From NCBI RefSeq assembly GCF_001294335.1, contig NZ_LGKG01000157.1, forward strand, positions 1 through 64,000: a DNA stretch of 64,000 nt, given 5' to 3'. Made by a program: the position numbers and the translations under genes. This stretch comes from Streptomyces chattanoogensis (GTDB taxonomy: Bacteria > Actinomycetota > Actinomycetes > Streptomycetales > Streptomycetaceae). The notes beneath the pieces are model-generated. The model was given only the letters and a program-made list of their open reading frames with translations. It did no database searches and was not told where the DNA came from. Below, one piece after another: positions 36,166 to 44,485 of this stretch; within the stretch, counting starts at the first letter, position 1, and each line of letters starts with the position of its first letter.

Positions 36166-37803
36166 GTGTCATCGGTCTCCGAGACCACCGAACCAGCCGT
36201 CAGCGGCGACCCGTCCGACGGCCCGGTGCCGCCCGCCGAGAAGGGCGTGACCGACGTGCCACACCGCCCCGGCCGGCTCCGGCGGCTCGCCGCACTCGCC
36301 CGTCGCGAGGCGGCGCGCACCGCCCTCGCGGTCGTCTCCGGCGTTGCGCTCGCGCTCGCCTTCCCGCCGTACGGCCTGTGGCCGCTTTCCCTGGTGGGCG
36401 TGGCCGCGTTCGCGCTGCTCACCCGCGGCCGGACGGTACGGCAGGGAGCCTGGACCGGCTTCGCCTTCGGGCTGCCGTTCTTCGTGATCCTGCTCAAGTG
36501 GCTGCATGTGGTCGGCTGGGACGCTGTGATCGGGCTGTCCGTCGCCGAGGCGCTGTTCCTGATGCTGCTGGGCGCGGCGCTGGCGGGCACCTCGCGGCTG
36601 CCGGCCTGGCCGCTGTGGGCCGCCTGTCTGTGGGTCGCCGAGGAATGGGCCCGCGACCGGCTGCCGTTCGGCGGTTTCCCCTGGGGGCGGCTGGCGTTCG
36701 CCAACACCGGCTCGCCGTTCACCCCGCTCGCCGCGCTCGGCGGCGCCCCGCTGGTGACCTTCGCCGTCGCGCTGTGGGGCCTGCGCGACGGCGGCCGGGC
36801 GCGCAAGGCGGTGACGGTCATGGAGTGCTTCGGCCTCGCCGCCGCGGTGACGGTCGCGGGCGCGGCCGTCCCCGTCCCGACGAAGGCCGACGACACCGTC
36901 GACATCGCCGTCGTCCAGGGCAACGTCCAGCAGCCCGGTATGGACTTCCTGGGGCGCCCCATGAAGATCCTCGACAACCACGCGACGGCCACCGAGAAGC
37001 TCGCCGCCGACATCAAGGCGGGCAAGACCAGGAAGCCCGACCTGGTCATCTGGCCGGAGAACTCCTCCGACCTCGACCCCTTCCAGTACCCCCAGGCCTA
37101 CGACCGGATCGACGAGGCCGTGAAGGCGGTCGGTGTGCCGGTACTCGTCGGCGCCCTCGTCGACCACCCCACCAAGAAGGGCTATGTCTTCAACGAGGGC
37201 ATCGTCTGGGACCCGAAGAAGGGGCCGGGCGCCTCGTACACCAAGCAGCACCCGGTGCCGTTCGGCGAGTACGTCCCCTTCCGGGAGCAGCTCAGCAAGA
37301 TCATTACGCGGTTCAAGCGGGTGCCCCGCAACTTCTACCCGGGCGACCACACCGGCGTACTGAAGCTCGGCCCCGCCAGGCTCGGCGACGTCATCTGCTT
37401 CGAGGTCGCCTATGACGAGATCGTGCACGACACCGTCGACGCGGGCGCCCGCGCCCTGGTCATCCAGACCAACAACGCCACCTACGGCCGCACCGGCCAG
37501 CCCGAGCAGCAGCTGGCCATGTCCAAGCTGCGCGCCGTCGAACACGGCCGGGCCATCGTCACCGCCGCCACCAGCGGGATCAGCGCGGTCGTCGCCCCGG
37601 ACGGCGCGGTCACGCACCAAATTCCCGAATTCACCCACGGCGTCGTCTCGGCGCGGATCCCGCTGCGCGACGAAACGACGCTCGCCGACCGCGTCGGTGC
37701 GGCACCCGAGTGGGTGCTCGCTATCGTGGGCTTTCTGTCCTGCGCCGCGGGGGTTGTCATCGGTCGGCGCGGGCGTACGGAGACCGAAAAGGGGAAGCAG
37801 TGA
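36166..37803 (+). CDS. lnt: Apolipoprotein N-acyltransferase
   Basis: The GTG at 36166 follows AGGAAG. The protein has 545 aa. Six to eight helices at about 45-250 (LALAFPPYGLWPLSLVGVAAFALL, FVILLKWLHVVGW, WVAEEWARDRLPFGGFPWGRLAF) are followed by the nitrilase domain. That domain has Glu in DLVIWPENSSD, Lys in SYTKQHPVPFGEYVPFR, and Cys in LGDVICFEVAYDE; it then has NNATYGRTGQPEQQLAMSKLRAVEHGR. It adds the third acyl chain to lipoproteins at the membrane. It overlaps the ppm1-like gene by GTGA, as in mycobacterial and Streptomyces Lnt-Ppm pairs. Confidence 0.95.
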   Translation: MSSVSETTEPAVSGDPSDGPVPPAEKGVTDVPHRPGRLRRLAALARREAARTALAVVSGVALALAFPPYGLWPLSLVGVAAFALLTRGRTVRQGAWTGFAFGLPFFVILLKWLHVVGWDAVIGLSVAEALFLMLLGAALAGTSRLPAWPLWAACLWVAEEWARDRLPFGGFPWGRLAFANTGSPFTPLAALGGAPLVTFAVALWGLRDGGRARKAVTVMECFGLAAAVTVAGAAVPVPTKADDTVDIAVVQGNVQQPGMDFLGRPMKILDNHATATEKLAADIKAGKTRKPDLVIWPENSSDLDPFQYPQAYDRIDEAVKAVGVPVLVGALVDHPTKKGYVFNEGIVWDPKKGPGASYTKQHPVPFGEYVPFREQLSKIITRFKRVPRNFYPGDHTGVLKLGPARLGDVICFEVAYDEIVHDTVDAGARALVIQTNNATYGRTGQPEQQLAMSKLRAVEHGRAIVTAATSGISAVVAPDGAVTHQIPEFTHGVVSARIPLRDETTLADRVGAAPEWVLAIVGFLSCAAGVVIGRRGRTETEKGKQ

Positions 37804-38558
37804 CAGACGGCGGTCAGCGGCAGTACGGTCCGCTCGGCACCACGTTGGTGATCATCCCGACGTACAACGAGGCGGAGAACATCAAGCCGATCGTCTCGCG
37901 GGTGCGGTCCGCCGTCCCCGAGGCCCATGTCCTGGTGGCGGACGACAACTCTCCCGACGGCACCGGCAAGCTTGCCGATGAACTCGCCGCCGAGGACGAG
38001 CAGGTCCATGTCCTGCACCGCAAGGGCAAGGAGGGGCTCGGTGCCGCGTACCTCGCGGGCTTCCAGTGGGGCATGGACAACGGCTACGGCGTACTGGTCG
38101 AGATGGACGCCGACGGCTCACACCGCCCCGAGGAGCTGCCCCGGCTGCTGACCGCCCTCAAGGGCGCCGATCTCGTCCTCGGCTCGCGCTGGGTGCCCGG
38201 CGGGCGGGTGGTGAACTGGCCCAAGCGGCGCGAGTTCCTCTCCCGCGGCGCCAGTGCCTACTCGCGCGCCCTGCTGGACGTCCCGATCCGCGATGTGACC
38301 GGCGGCTACCGGGCCTTCCGTGTGGAGACGCTCCAGGGGCTCGGGCTGGAGGAGGTGGCTTCGGCCGGCTACTGCTTCCAGGTCGATCTCGCCCGTCGTG
38401 CGGTACGGGCCGGGTTCCACGTCGTCGAGGTGCCGATCACCTTCGTCGACCGCGAACACGGGGACAGCAAGATGAGCCGCGACATCATGGTCGAGGCGCT
38501 GTGGCGGATCACGGCCTGGGGCATCGATACCAGGGTGAGCAAGATGCGACGCCGCTGA
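37800..38558 (+). CDS. ppm1: Polyprenol-phosphate mannosyltransferase (Ppm1/DPM1-like)
   Basis: The GTG at 37800 overlaps the lnt stop. The protein has 252 aa. It is a GT2 fold with VIIPTYNEAENI, VLVADDNSPDGTG, HRKGKEGLGAAYLAGF, EMDADGSHRPEELP and VTGGYRAFR, which are the donor- and metal-binding motifs. It lacks membrane helices, as do catalytic Ppm domains that partner with Lnt. It makes polyprenyl-phosphate-mannose for protein O-mannosylation and cell-envelope glycans. Confidence 0.92.
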   Translation: MTDGGQRQYGPLGTTLVIIPTYNEAENIKPIVSRVRSAVPEAHVLVADDNSPDGTGKLADELAAEDEQVHVLHRKGKEGLGAAYLAGFQWGMDNGYGVLVEMDADGSHRPEELPRLLTALKGADLVLGSRWVPGGRVVNWPKRREFLSRGASAYSRALLDVPIRDVTGGYRAFRVETLQGLGLEEVASAGYCFQVDLARRAVRAGFHVVEVPITFVDREHGDSKMSRDIMVEALWRITAWGIDTRVSKMRRR

Positions 38559-38592
38559 CCTCGTGGCAGGTCGTGCCAGGCACACTTGAGGC

Positions 38593-39186
38593 ATGACGTT
38601 CGGAGCCATGCCACCGCCCAGTACCCGCCCGCCCCAGCGACGTTCCCGCGCCCGCCGGTTCGTCCCGCTGGGCATCGCCGCCTGGGTGGTGCTGGAGGTC
38701 TGGCTGCTGATCGTCGTCGGCGACGCCACGAACGGACTGACGGTCTTCCTGCTGCTGCTCGCGGGGGTGGTGGCCGGTTCGCTGGTGATCAAGCGGGCGG
38801 GCCGCCGGGCCTGGCGCAGCCTGACCGAGAGCCTCCAGTCCGGCGGTCCCGCGGCGCAGTCCGGGAAGTCCGGGTCCGCGGGCAACGGCAACACCATGCC
38901 GATGCTGGGCGGACTGCTGCTGATGGTGCCGGGGCTGGTGTCCGATGTGGCGGGTCTGCTCTGCCTCTTCCCGCCGACCGGGAAGCTGATCCAGCGCCGC
39001 ACGGAGAAGCTGCTGAACCGGCGGGCGGGCCAGGGCCAGGGCCCGGGGTCGTTCGGCGAGGCGTTCCAGCAGGCCCGCATCCACCGGCCCGGCGGCAAGG
39101 TTGTCCAGGGCGAGGTCATCCGCGACGACGCGGCCGGGGACGGACCCCCGGCGCCGCCGCGCCAGGACCCGCCGCTGACCCGCTGA
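38593..39186 (+). CDS. fxsA: FxsA-family membrane protein
   Basis: The protein has 197 aa. Its FxsA core is PLGIAAWVVLEVWLLIVVG, GLTVFLLLLAGVVAGSLVIKRAG, and MPMLGGLLLMVPGLVSDVAGLLCLFPPTGKL. The C-terminal about 60 residues are polar. It follows ppm1 on the same strand and converges with rbpA. Confidence 0.9.
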   Translation: MTFGAMPPPSTRPPQRRSRARRFVPLGIAAWVVLEVWLLIVVGDATNGLTVFLLLLAGVVAGSLVIKRAGRRAWRSLTESLQSGGPAAQSGKSGSAGNGNTMPMLGGLLLMVPGLVSDVAGLLCLFPPTGKLIQRRTEKLLNRRAGQGQGPGSFGEAFQQARIHRPGGKVVQGEVIRDDAAGDGPPAPPRQDPPLTR

Positions 39187-39220
39187 GAGCGGGGCGCACC
39201 GGACGCAGGGCGCAAACGAG

Positions 39221-39263
39221 CAAGGGCCGGGGCCACCGCGCGATGCGGTGGCCCCGGCCCTTG
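39221..39263. terminator. Strong bidirectional terminator between fxsA and rbpA
   Basis: A perfect 19-bp inverted repeat (CAAGGGCCGGGGCCACCGC) has a 5-base loop and sits between the two convergent genes. Confidence 0.9.
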
Positions 39264-39299
39264 TGCTGCTTACTGTCTGCGCAGGCCGCCCGGCAGGTG

Positions 39300-39677
39300 T
39301 CAGGCGGACTTGCGGTTGCTGTCGCGCGGATGCACGGCAATGTTCATGGTGCCGGAGCGCAGGACCGCCAGCCGCTCGGCCAGCACTTCCTCCAGCTCCT
39401 CGCGGGTGCGCCGCTCCATGAGCATGTCCCAGTGCGTACGCGCGGGCTTACCCTTCTTCTCTTCGGGGCCGTCGCCATCCACCAGAAGAGAGGGTGCACC
39501 ACAAACCTTGCACTCCCACTCCGGCGGAATCTCGGCCTCAACCGAGAACGGCATCTCAAATCGATGGCCGTTCTGGCATGCGTACTCCACCGCCTGGCGC
39601 GGGGCCAGGTCGATGCCGCGGTCGGTCTCGTAGCTGGTCACCACGAGTCGCGTACCGCGGAGAGCTCGCTCACTCAT
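39300..39677 (-). CDS. rbpA: RNA polymerase-binding protein RbpA
   Basis: The ATG at 39677 follows GGGAGGC. The protein has 125 aa. The sequence MSERALRGTRLVVTSYE is the RbpA N-terminus. The zinc-binding core VEYACQNGHRFEMPF...WECKVCGAPSLLV follows, then the sigma-interacting helix WDMLMERRTREELEEVLAERLAVLR. RbpA binds the sigma factor and RNA polymerase and stabilises open complexes with HrdB. The gene is single and faces the terminator at 39221-39263. Confidence 0.97.
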   Translation of the reverse strand: MSERALRGTRLVVTSYETDRGIDLAPRQAVEYACQNGHRFEMPFSVEAEIPPEWECKVCGAPSLLVDGDGPEEKKGKPARTHWDMLMERRTREELEEVLAERLAVLRSGTMNIAVHPRDSNRKSA

Positions 39678-39928
39678 GAATCGTGCCTCCCGGGCTTTGT
39701 CGCCCACAGGACAGGTGTCGCTGTCGTCGTCATCCGGTCAACGTCCGGTCGGCGGTGAAGATTCCCGTAATCTGCGTCGCCCGTCGTGCCGCCCCTTTTT
39801 GTACCCACCAGCGCCCGGTTTGTCACATCTGGCAGCAGATGTCACCCAACGCTTTCCTGAAATGAGCGCGCAGTAACGGTCCGCCTGGTGAGCCAAAGGC
39901 GTACACTACCGGCCCGCGCCCCCCGAAC

Positions 39929-41293
39929 CTAAATCCGGTCCGGGATGCGGTTACCCGCCGCCGCGATCGCCCGCCGCACCGGCACCCTCGCCAGCAGCAC
40001 AAAACCGACCGCGAAGAACGCCACCAGGGACACGATCGCATCCCGGTAGCTCCCGGTCAGCTGGTAGGCCAGCCCGAACACCAGCGGCCCCAGCCAGCTC
40101 ACACCCCGGTCGCTCATCTCGTACGCGGAAAAGTACTCCGCCTCCTTGCCGCCCGGTATGAGATGGGAGAACAGCGACCGGGAGAGCGCCTGGCTGCCGC
40201 CCAGGACCAGACCGATCCCCGAGGCCAGCGCGAAGAACCACACCGGCGCCTTCGCCGGCACGAAGAAGGCGGCCGCGAGCGTCAGCGCCCAGGCCGCCAG
40301 CGAGCCCAGGATCGTGCGCTGGGCGCCGTACCGCCGTGCCAGCCGGCCCATCAGCATCGCGCCGGCCGCGGCCAGGATCTGCACCAGCAGCACCGCGATG
40401 ATCAGCGTCGTCTGGTCCAGCCCCAGCTCCTCCGAGCCGTAGACGGACGCCTGGCTGATAACCGTCTGCACCCCGTCGTTGTAGACGAGATAGGCGAGGA
40501 GGTAGGCGAGGGTCAGGGGGTGGCGGCGCATATCGCGCAGGGTCTCCACCAGCTGCCGCCGGCCCTGGCCCGGCGAGGCGTCCCCGTCGCCGGGGGCCGC
40601 GGCTGCCGTCCGCCGGTCCCGCAGCCGGAGCAGCGGGATCAGGGAGAAGCCGCCCCACCACAGCCCCGCCGTCGCCAGGCAGATCCGTACCGCGGTGCCT
40701 TCGGAGACGCCGACGGAGTCGTGCCCGGCGTAGAGCGCCAGATCGGCGATCAGGACCAGCGCACCCGCCGCATAGCCGAACGCCCAGCCGCGGGAGGAGA
40801 CCGCGTCCCGTTCGTCGGGCTCGGCTATCTGCGGAAGGAAGGAGTTGTAGAGCATCATCGACACGACGAAGCAGACGTTCGCGACGATCAGCAGCGCCCC
40901 GCCCAGCAGATAGCGGTCGCCGTGCAGGAAGAACATCCCGGTCGTCGCCGCGGCCCCGGTGTACGCACAGCCGCCCAGCAGCGGCTTCTTGCGGCCGGTC
41001 CGGTCGACCAGCGCCCCGGCGAGCGGCATCGCCAGCACCGACAGCAGCAGGGACGCGGAGACCGAGTACGCGAAGAAGGAGCCCGCGCGCACCGGAATGC
41101 CCAGGGGATGGACGAATCCGTGCGGATCCGCCGCGGCCTTCGCCACCGAGGTGAGATACGGCCCCAGGAACACCGTCAGGATGCTCGTCGAATAGACGCT
41201 GTTTGCCCAGTCGTACCAGTACCAGCCGCGTTGCTCGCGGCGTCTGGCCGCCGTCTCCTCGTCGACGCCCCCGGTCACGGCTTGTGCGCTCAC
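39929..41293 (-). CDS. MFS transporter (UMF1/Atg22-like)
   Basis: The GTG at 41293 gives 454 aa and 12 predicted helices. Features are WYWYDWANSVYSTSILTVFLGPYL at the N-terminus, PLAGALVDRTGRKKPLLGG, LYNSFLPQIAEPDERDAVSSRGWAFGYAAGALVL, YNDGVQTVISQASVYG, and LGGSQALSRSLFSHLIPGGKEAEYFSAYEM. These match the UMF1 family of the major facilitator superfamily. Its substrate is uncertain; fungal relatives export amino acids from vacuoles. A GDPD gene starts the adjacent unit. Confidence 0.88.
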   Translation of the reverse strand: MSAQAVTGGVDEETAARRREQRGWYWYDWANSVYSTSILTVFLGPYLTSVAKAAADPHGFVHPLGIPVRAGSFFAYSVSASLLLSVLAMPLAGALVDRTGRKKPLLGGCAYTGAAATTGMFFLHGDRYLLGGALLIVANVCFVVSMMLYNSFLPQIAEPDERDAVSSRGWAFGYAAGALVLIADLALYAGHDSVGVSEGTAVRICLATAGLWWGGFSLIPLLRLRDRRTAAAAPGDGDASPGQGRRQLVETLRDMRRHPLTLAYLLAYLVYNDGVQTVISQASVYGSEELGLDQTTLIIAVLLVQILAAAGAMLMGRLARRYGAQRTILGSLAAWALTLAAAFFVPAKAPVWFFALASGIGLVLGGSQALSRSLFSHLIPGGKEAEYFSAYEMSDRGVSWLGPLVFGLAYQLTGSYRDAIVSLVAFFAVGFVLLARVPVRRAIAAAGNRIPDRI

Positions 41294-41349
41294 CGCACCC
41301 CACCCCCGTCTTTCCGTCCCCGTCGGCGCGGCGGACCCGCGCCGGGCGG

Positions 41350-42150
41350 TCAGACCCAGGAGCCTCGCTCGGTCAGCACCGTGCGCAGTGTGTCTATGTG
41401 ATCGGTCATGATGCCATCGACACCGAGATCCAACAGCGCCGTCATCCGTTTCGCGTCATTGATCGTCCAGACATGGACCTGCAGGCCGAGCGCATGCGCG
41501 GCGCGCAGGAACAGCGGATCGACGACGGGGATGCCGTACTGCCGCTCGGGGACCTGGACACACACCGCGTTGCGCCGCACCGCCGCGCCCAGCAGCCGGT
41601 CCAGCGGCACCGCACCCCGCCCGTACGACCGCAGGCGCAGCCCGGCCACGCCGCGGGTGCCCAGCGAGGTCGCCAGCCGCGGGCCGGCCAGCCGCTGCGC
41701 CCGCGCCACCCGGGCCTCGGAGAACGAGCCGACGCACACCCGGTCCCAGGCGTGGGTGCGGCGCAGCAGGTCCAGCAGCGGCGCCAGGGCGGCCTCCGCC
41801 TTGAGGTCGACGTTCCAGCGGGCCTCGGGGAACTCCTCCAGCAGCTCCTCGAACAGCGGCAGCGGCTCACGGCCGCCGACCCGGGCCTGGTTCACCGCCC
41901 GCCAGGGGAGCGCGCCGATCGCGCCGCGCGAGTCGGTGACCCGGTCCAGCGTCGGATCGTGGAAGGCGACGAGCCGGCCGTCCGAGGTGGCGTGGACATC
42001 GGTCTCCAGATAGCGGTAGCCGAGACCGACGGCGCGCCGGAAGGCGGCGGCGGTGTTCTCCAGGCCCTCCGCCGCACCGCCCCGGTGGGCGAAGGGGAGC
42101 GGTGCCGGATGGTCGAGATAGGCGTGGCGGAGGCGTATCGCTGAGGTCAC
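41350..42150 (-). CDS. Glycerophosphodiester phosphodiesterase
   Basis: The protein has 266 aa. GDPD signature motifs are LPFAHRGGAAEGLENTAAAFRRAV, GYRYLETDVHATSDGRLVAFHDPTLDRVT and WNVDLKA, with C-terminal VHVWTINDAKRM and GVDGIMTDH. It hydrolyses glycerophosphodiesters to glycerol-3-phosphate and an alcohol. No signal peptide is visible. Its GTG start overlaps the YczE-like gene stop by GTGA. Confidence 0.93.
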   Translation of the reverse strand: MTSAIRLRHAYLDHPAPLPFAHRGGAAEGLENTAAAFRRAVGLGYRYLETDVHATSDGRLVAFHDPTLDRVTDSRGAIGALPWRAVNQARVGGREPLPLFEELLEEFPEARWNVDLKAEAALAPLLDLLRRTHAWDRVCVGSFSEARVARAQRLAGPRLATSLGTRGVAGLRLRSYGRGAVPLDRLLGAAVRRNAVCVQVPERQYGIPVVDPLFLRAAHALGLQVHVWTINDAKRMTALLDLGVDGIMTDHIDTLRTVLTERGSWV

Positions 42151-42848
42151 TCCGGCAGTATGGCGCGCTCAGGTGAAGCGACGGTGCCGCGGGCCACCAC
42201 CGGCGACGGAGGCTCCGGCAGGCCCTTGATCGCGAAGTACCGGAGGAAGAACTGCGCCATCGGCCCGATGGCCAGGGCGTAGACCACGGTGCCGGCCCCG
42301 ATCGAGCCGCCGAGCGCGAAGCCCACCGCCAGGACGGTCACCTCGATGCAGGTCCGCACCAGCCGTACCGGGCGCCCGGTACGCAGATGCAGCCCGGTCA
42401 TCAGTCCGTCGCGCGGGCCCGGGCCGAAGCGGGCGGAGATGTACAGGCCGGTCGCGGCGCCGTTGAGGACGACGGCGAAGGCCAGCAGCGGAATACGGAC
42501 GGCGAGCGCGTGCACCTGGGGCACCAGCGCCAGCGTCGCGTCCATCACCGCCCCGAGGATCACCACATTCGACACCGTCCCCAGGCCCGGACGCTGCCGC
42601 AGTGGAATCCACAGCAGCAGGATCAGGGCGCCGGAGACGATGGTGACGGTGCCGATCGTCAGCCCCGTATGCCGGGATATGCCCTGGTTCAGCACGCTCC
42701 AGGGTTCCAGTCCGAGCTCCGCGCGCAGCATCAGCCCCATGCTCACGCCGTACAGCACCAGCCCCGCATAGAGCTGGACCAGCCGGCGCGGCAGCAGCGC
42801 CCTGGGCGTGGCGGATTCCCTGGAGCCGGAATCCCGGGTGATGGACAT
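42147..42848 (-). CDS. YczE/YitT-like membrane protein
   Basis: The ATG at 42848 gives 233 aa with five or six helices. It has LYAGLVLYGVSMGLMLRAELGLEPWSVLNQGISRHTGL, FGPGPRDGLMTGLHLRTG and VVYALAIGPMAQFFLRYF, the pattern of the YczE/YyaS group. It is divergent from a MocR regulator gene, the classical yczR-yczE arrangement, which suggests the regulator controls it. The substrate is unknown. Confidence 0.82.
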   Translation of the reverse strand: MSITRDSGSRESATPRALLPRRLVQLYAGLVLYGVSMGLMLRAELGLEPWSVLNQGISRHTGLTIGTVTIVSGALILLLWIPLRQRPGLGTVSNVVILGAVMDATLALVPQVHALAVRIPLLAFAVVLNGAATGLYISARFGPGPRDGLMTGLHLRTGRPVRLVRTCIEVTVLAVGFALGGSIGAGTVVYALAIGPMAQFFLRYFAIKGLPEPPSPVVARGTVASPERAILPE

Positions 42849-42900
42849 GACTCTTCCCCCTCCTGGCAGAATTGGACTGACGCATGACACGATGTGGCCG

Positions 42901-42924
42901 GTACTAGCCAGGTAAGTAGAGCCA
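42901..42924. promoter_or_regulatory. Candidate MocR operator in the yczE/mocR divergent region
   Basis: Two direct repeats GTACTAGCCA (42901-42910) and GTAGAGCCA (42916-42924) lie between the divergent starts at 42848 and 42950. MocR-type proteins bind direct repeats of this kind. Confidence 0.4.
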
Positions 42925-42949
42925 ATCCGGCGAAGGTGGACTGATTTCA

Positions 42950-44455
42950 ATGGCTCAGTGGACTTCAGCGGTAGGTGCGCCCCAACTGGCCCGGCTCCTT
43001 CAGTCGCAGGACCCGCGGGACGCCGAACTCACCGCCGCCGGGCGCCGGTTGCCCGCCTACCGCAGCCTTGCCGACGGTGTGCGCCTGCTCGTCCTGGAAG
43101 GGCGGGTGCCGGTCGCCGCCCGGCTGCCCGCCGAGCGGGAACTGGCCGCCGCGTTCGGGGTCAGCCGCACCACCGTCGCCGCCGCCTACGAAGCGCTGCG
43201 CGCCGAGGGCTTCCTGGAGTCCCGCCGCGGCTCCGGCAGTTGGACCGCCGTCCCGGCAGGCAACCCCCTGCCCACCCGCGGCCTGGAGCCCCTCCCGCCG
43301 GAGGCCGCCGGCTCCATGATCGACCTCGGCTGCGCCGCCCTCCCGGCCCCCGAGCCCTGGCTGACCCGCGCCGTCCAGAGCGCCATGACCGACCTCCCGC
43401 TCTACGCCCACACCCACGGCGACTACCCCGCCGGCCTCCCCGTCCTGCGCCAGGCCCTCGCCGACCGCTACACCGCCCGCGGCATCCCCACCATGCCCGA
43501 GCAGATCATGGTCACCACGGGCGCGATGGGCGCCGTCGCCGCCATCTGCCGCCTGTGTACGAGCCCCGGCGAGCGGGTGGCTGTCGACTCGCCCTCCTAC
43601 GCCAACATCCTCCAGCTGATGCGGGACGCCGGCGCCCGGCTCGTCCCCGTCGCACTGGGGGAGCGGCTCACGGGCTGGGACATCCCCGTCTGGCGGCAGG
43701 TCATGCGGGACGCCGCGCCCCGGATGGCGTATGTCGTCGCCGACTTCCACAACCCCACCGGGACCCTGGCCACCGACGACCAGCGCCGCCGCATGGTCGA
43801 CGCCGCGCGGTCGGCCGGCACCCTGCTCGTCGTCGACGAGACCATGGCCGAGCTCCACCTGGACGACGACCCCGAACCGCCGCGCCCGGTCTGCGCCTTC
43901 GACCCCGCGGGCAGCGCCGTGATCACCGTCGGCTCGGCCAGCAAGGCTTTCTGGGCCGGGATGCGGATCGGCTGGGTGCGCGCCGCGCCGGACATCATCC
44001 GCAGCCTGGTCGCCGCCCGCACCTACTCCGACCTCGGCTCGCCCGTCCTCGAACAGCTCGCCATCGCCTCGCTGCTGAAGGGGGAGGGCTGGGACGCCGC
44101 CGTCGAGATCCGCCGGCAGGAGGCCCGCGAGAACCGTGAGGCCATCGTCGCCGCAATCCGCCGGCACCTGCCCGACTGGGAGTTCAGCGTCCCGCGCGGC
44201 GGCCTCACCCTCTGGGTCCGTACGGGCGGCCTGTCCGGCTCCCGGATCGCCGAGGCGGGGGAGCGGCTGGGGGTCCGGGTGCCCTCCGGGCCGCGGTTCG
44301 GCGTCGACGGCGCCTTCGAGGGCTACGTACGGCTGCCGTTCACCGTCAACGGAGCAGTTGCCGAGGAGGCCGCCCTACGACTTGCGGGCGCCGCGCGGCT
44401 GGTGGCCACCGGCGCCACCGTCGAGGCCGAGACACGGCACGCCTTCGTCGCCTGA
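42950..44455 (+). CDS. MocR-type regulator (GntR helix-turn-helix fused to aminotransferase-like domain)
   Basis: The protein has 501 aa. An N-terminal GntR domain at about 25-100 (LADGVRLLVLEGRVPVAARLPAERELAAAFGVSRTTVAAAYEALRAEGFLESRRGSGSW) is linked to a fold-type I PLP domain (VTTGAMGAVAAICRLCTSPGERVAVDSPSYANIL, VVADFHNPTG, VVDETMAEL). The PLP lysine is in VGSASKAFWAGMRIGWVR. It is a PLP-dependent regulator divergent from the membrane protein gene 42147-42848. Confidence 0.92.
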   Translation: MAQWTSAVGAPQLARLLQSQDPRDAELTAAGRRLPAYRSLADGVRLLVLEGRVPVAARLPAERELAAAFGVSRTTVAAAYEALRAEGFLESRRGSGSWTAVPAGNPLPTRGLEPLPPEAAGSMIDLGCAALPAPEPWLTRAVQSAMTDLPLYAHTHGDYPAGLPVLRQALADRYTARGIPTMPEQIMVTTGAMGAVAAICRLCTSPGERVAVDSPSYANILQLMRDAGARLVPVALGERLTGWDIPVWRQVMRDAAPRMAYVVADFHNPTGTLATDDQRRRMVDAARSAGTLLVVDETMAELHLDDDPEPPRPVCAFDPAGSAVITVGSASKAFWAGMRIGWVRAAPDIIRSLVAARTYSDLGSPVLEQLAIASLLKGEGWDAAVEIRRQEARENREAIVAAIRRHLPDWEFSVPRGGLTLWVRTGGLSGSRIAEAGERLGVRVPSGPRFGVDGAFEGYVRLPFTVNGAVAEEAALRLAGAARLVATGATVEAETRHAFVA

Positions 44456-44485
44456 CGGAACGGACCCCGGTCGCCTGACACGACG

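Noticed and set aside
40163..41401. A 412-residue plus-strand frame opposite the MFS gene
   Set aside because: Antisense of membrane helices, rich in Gln/Arg/Gly, with no start signal.
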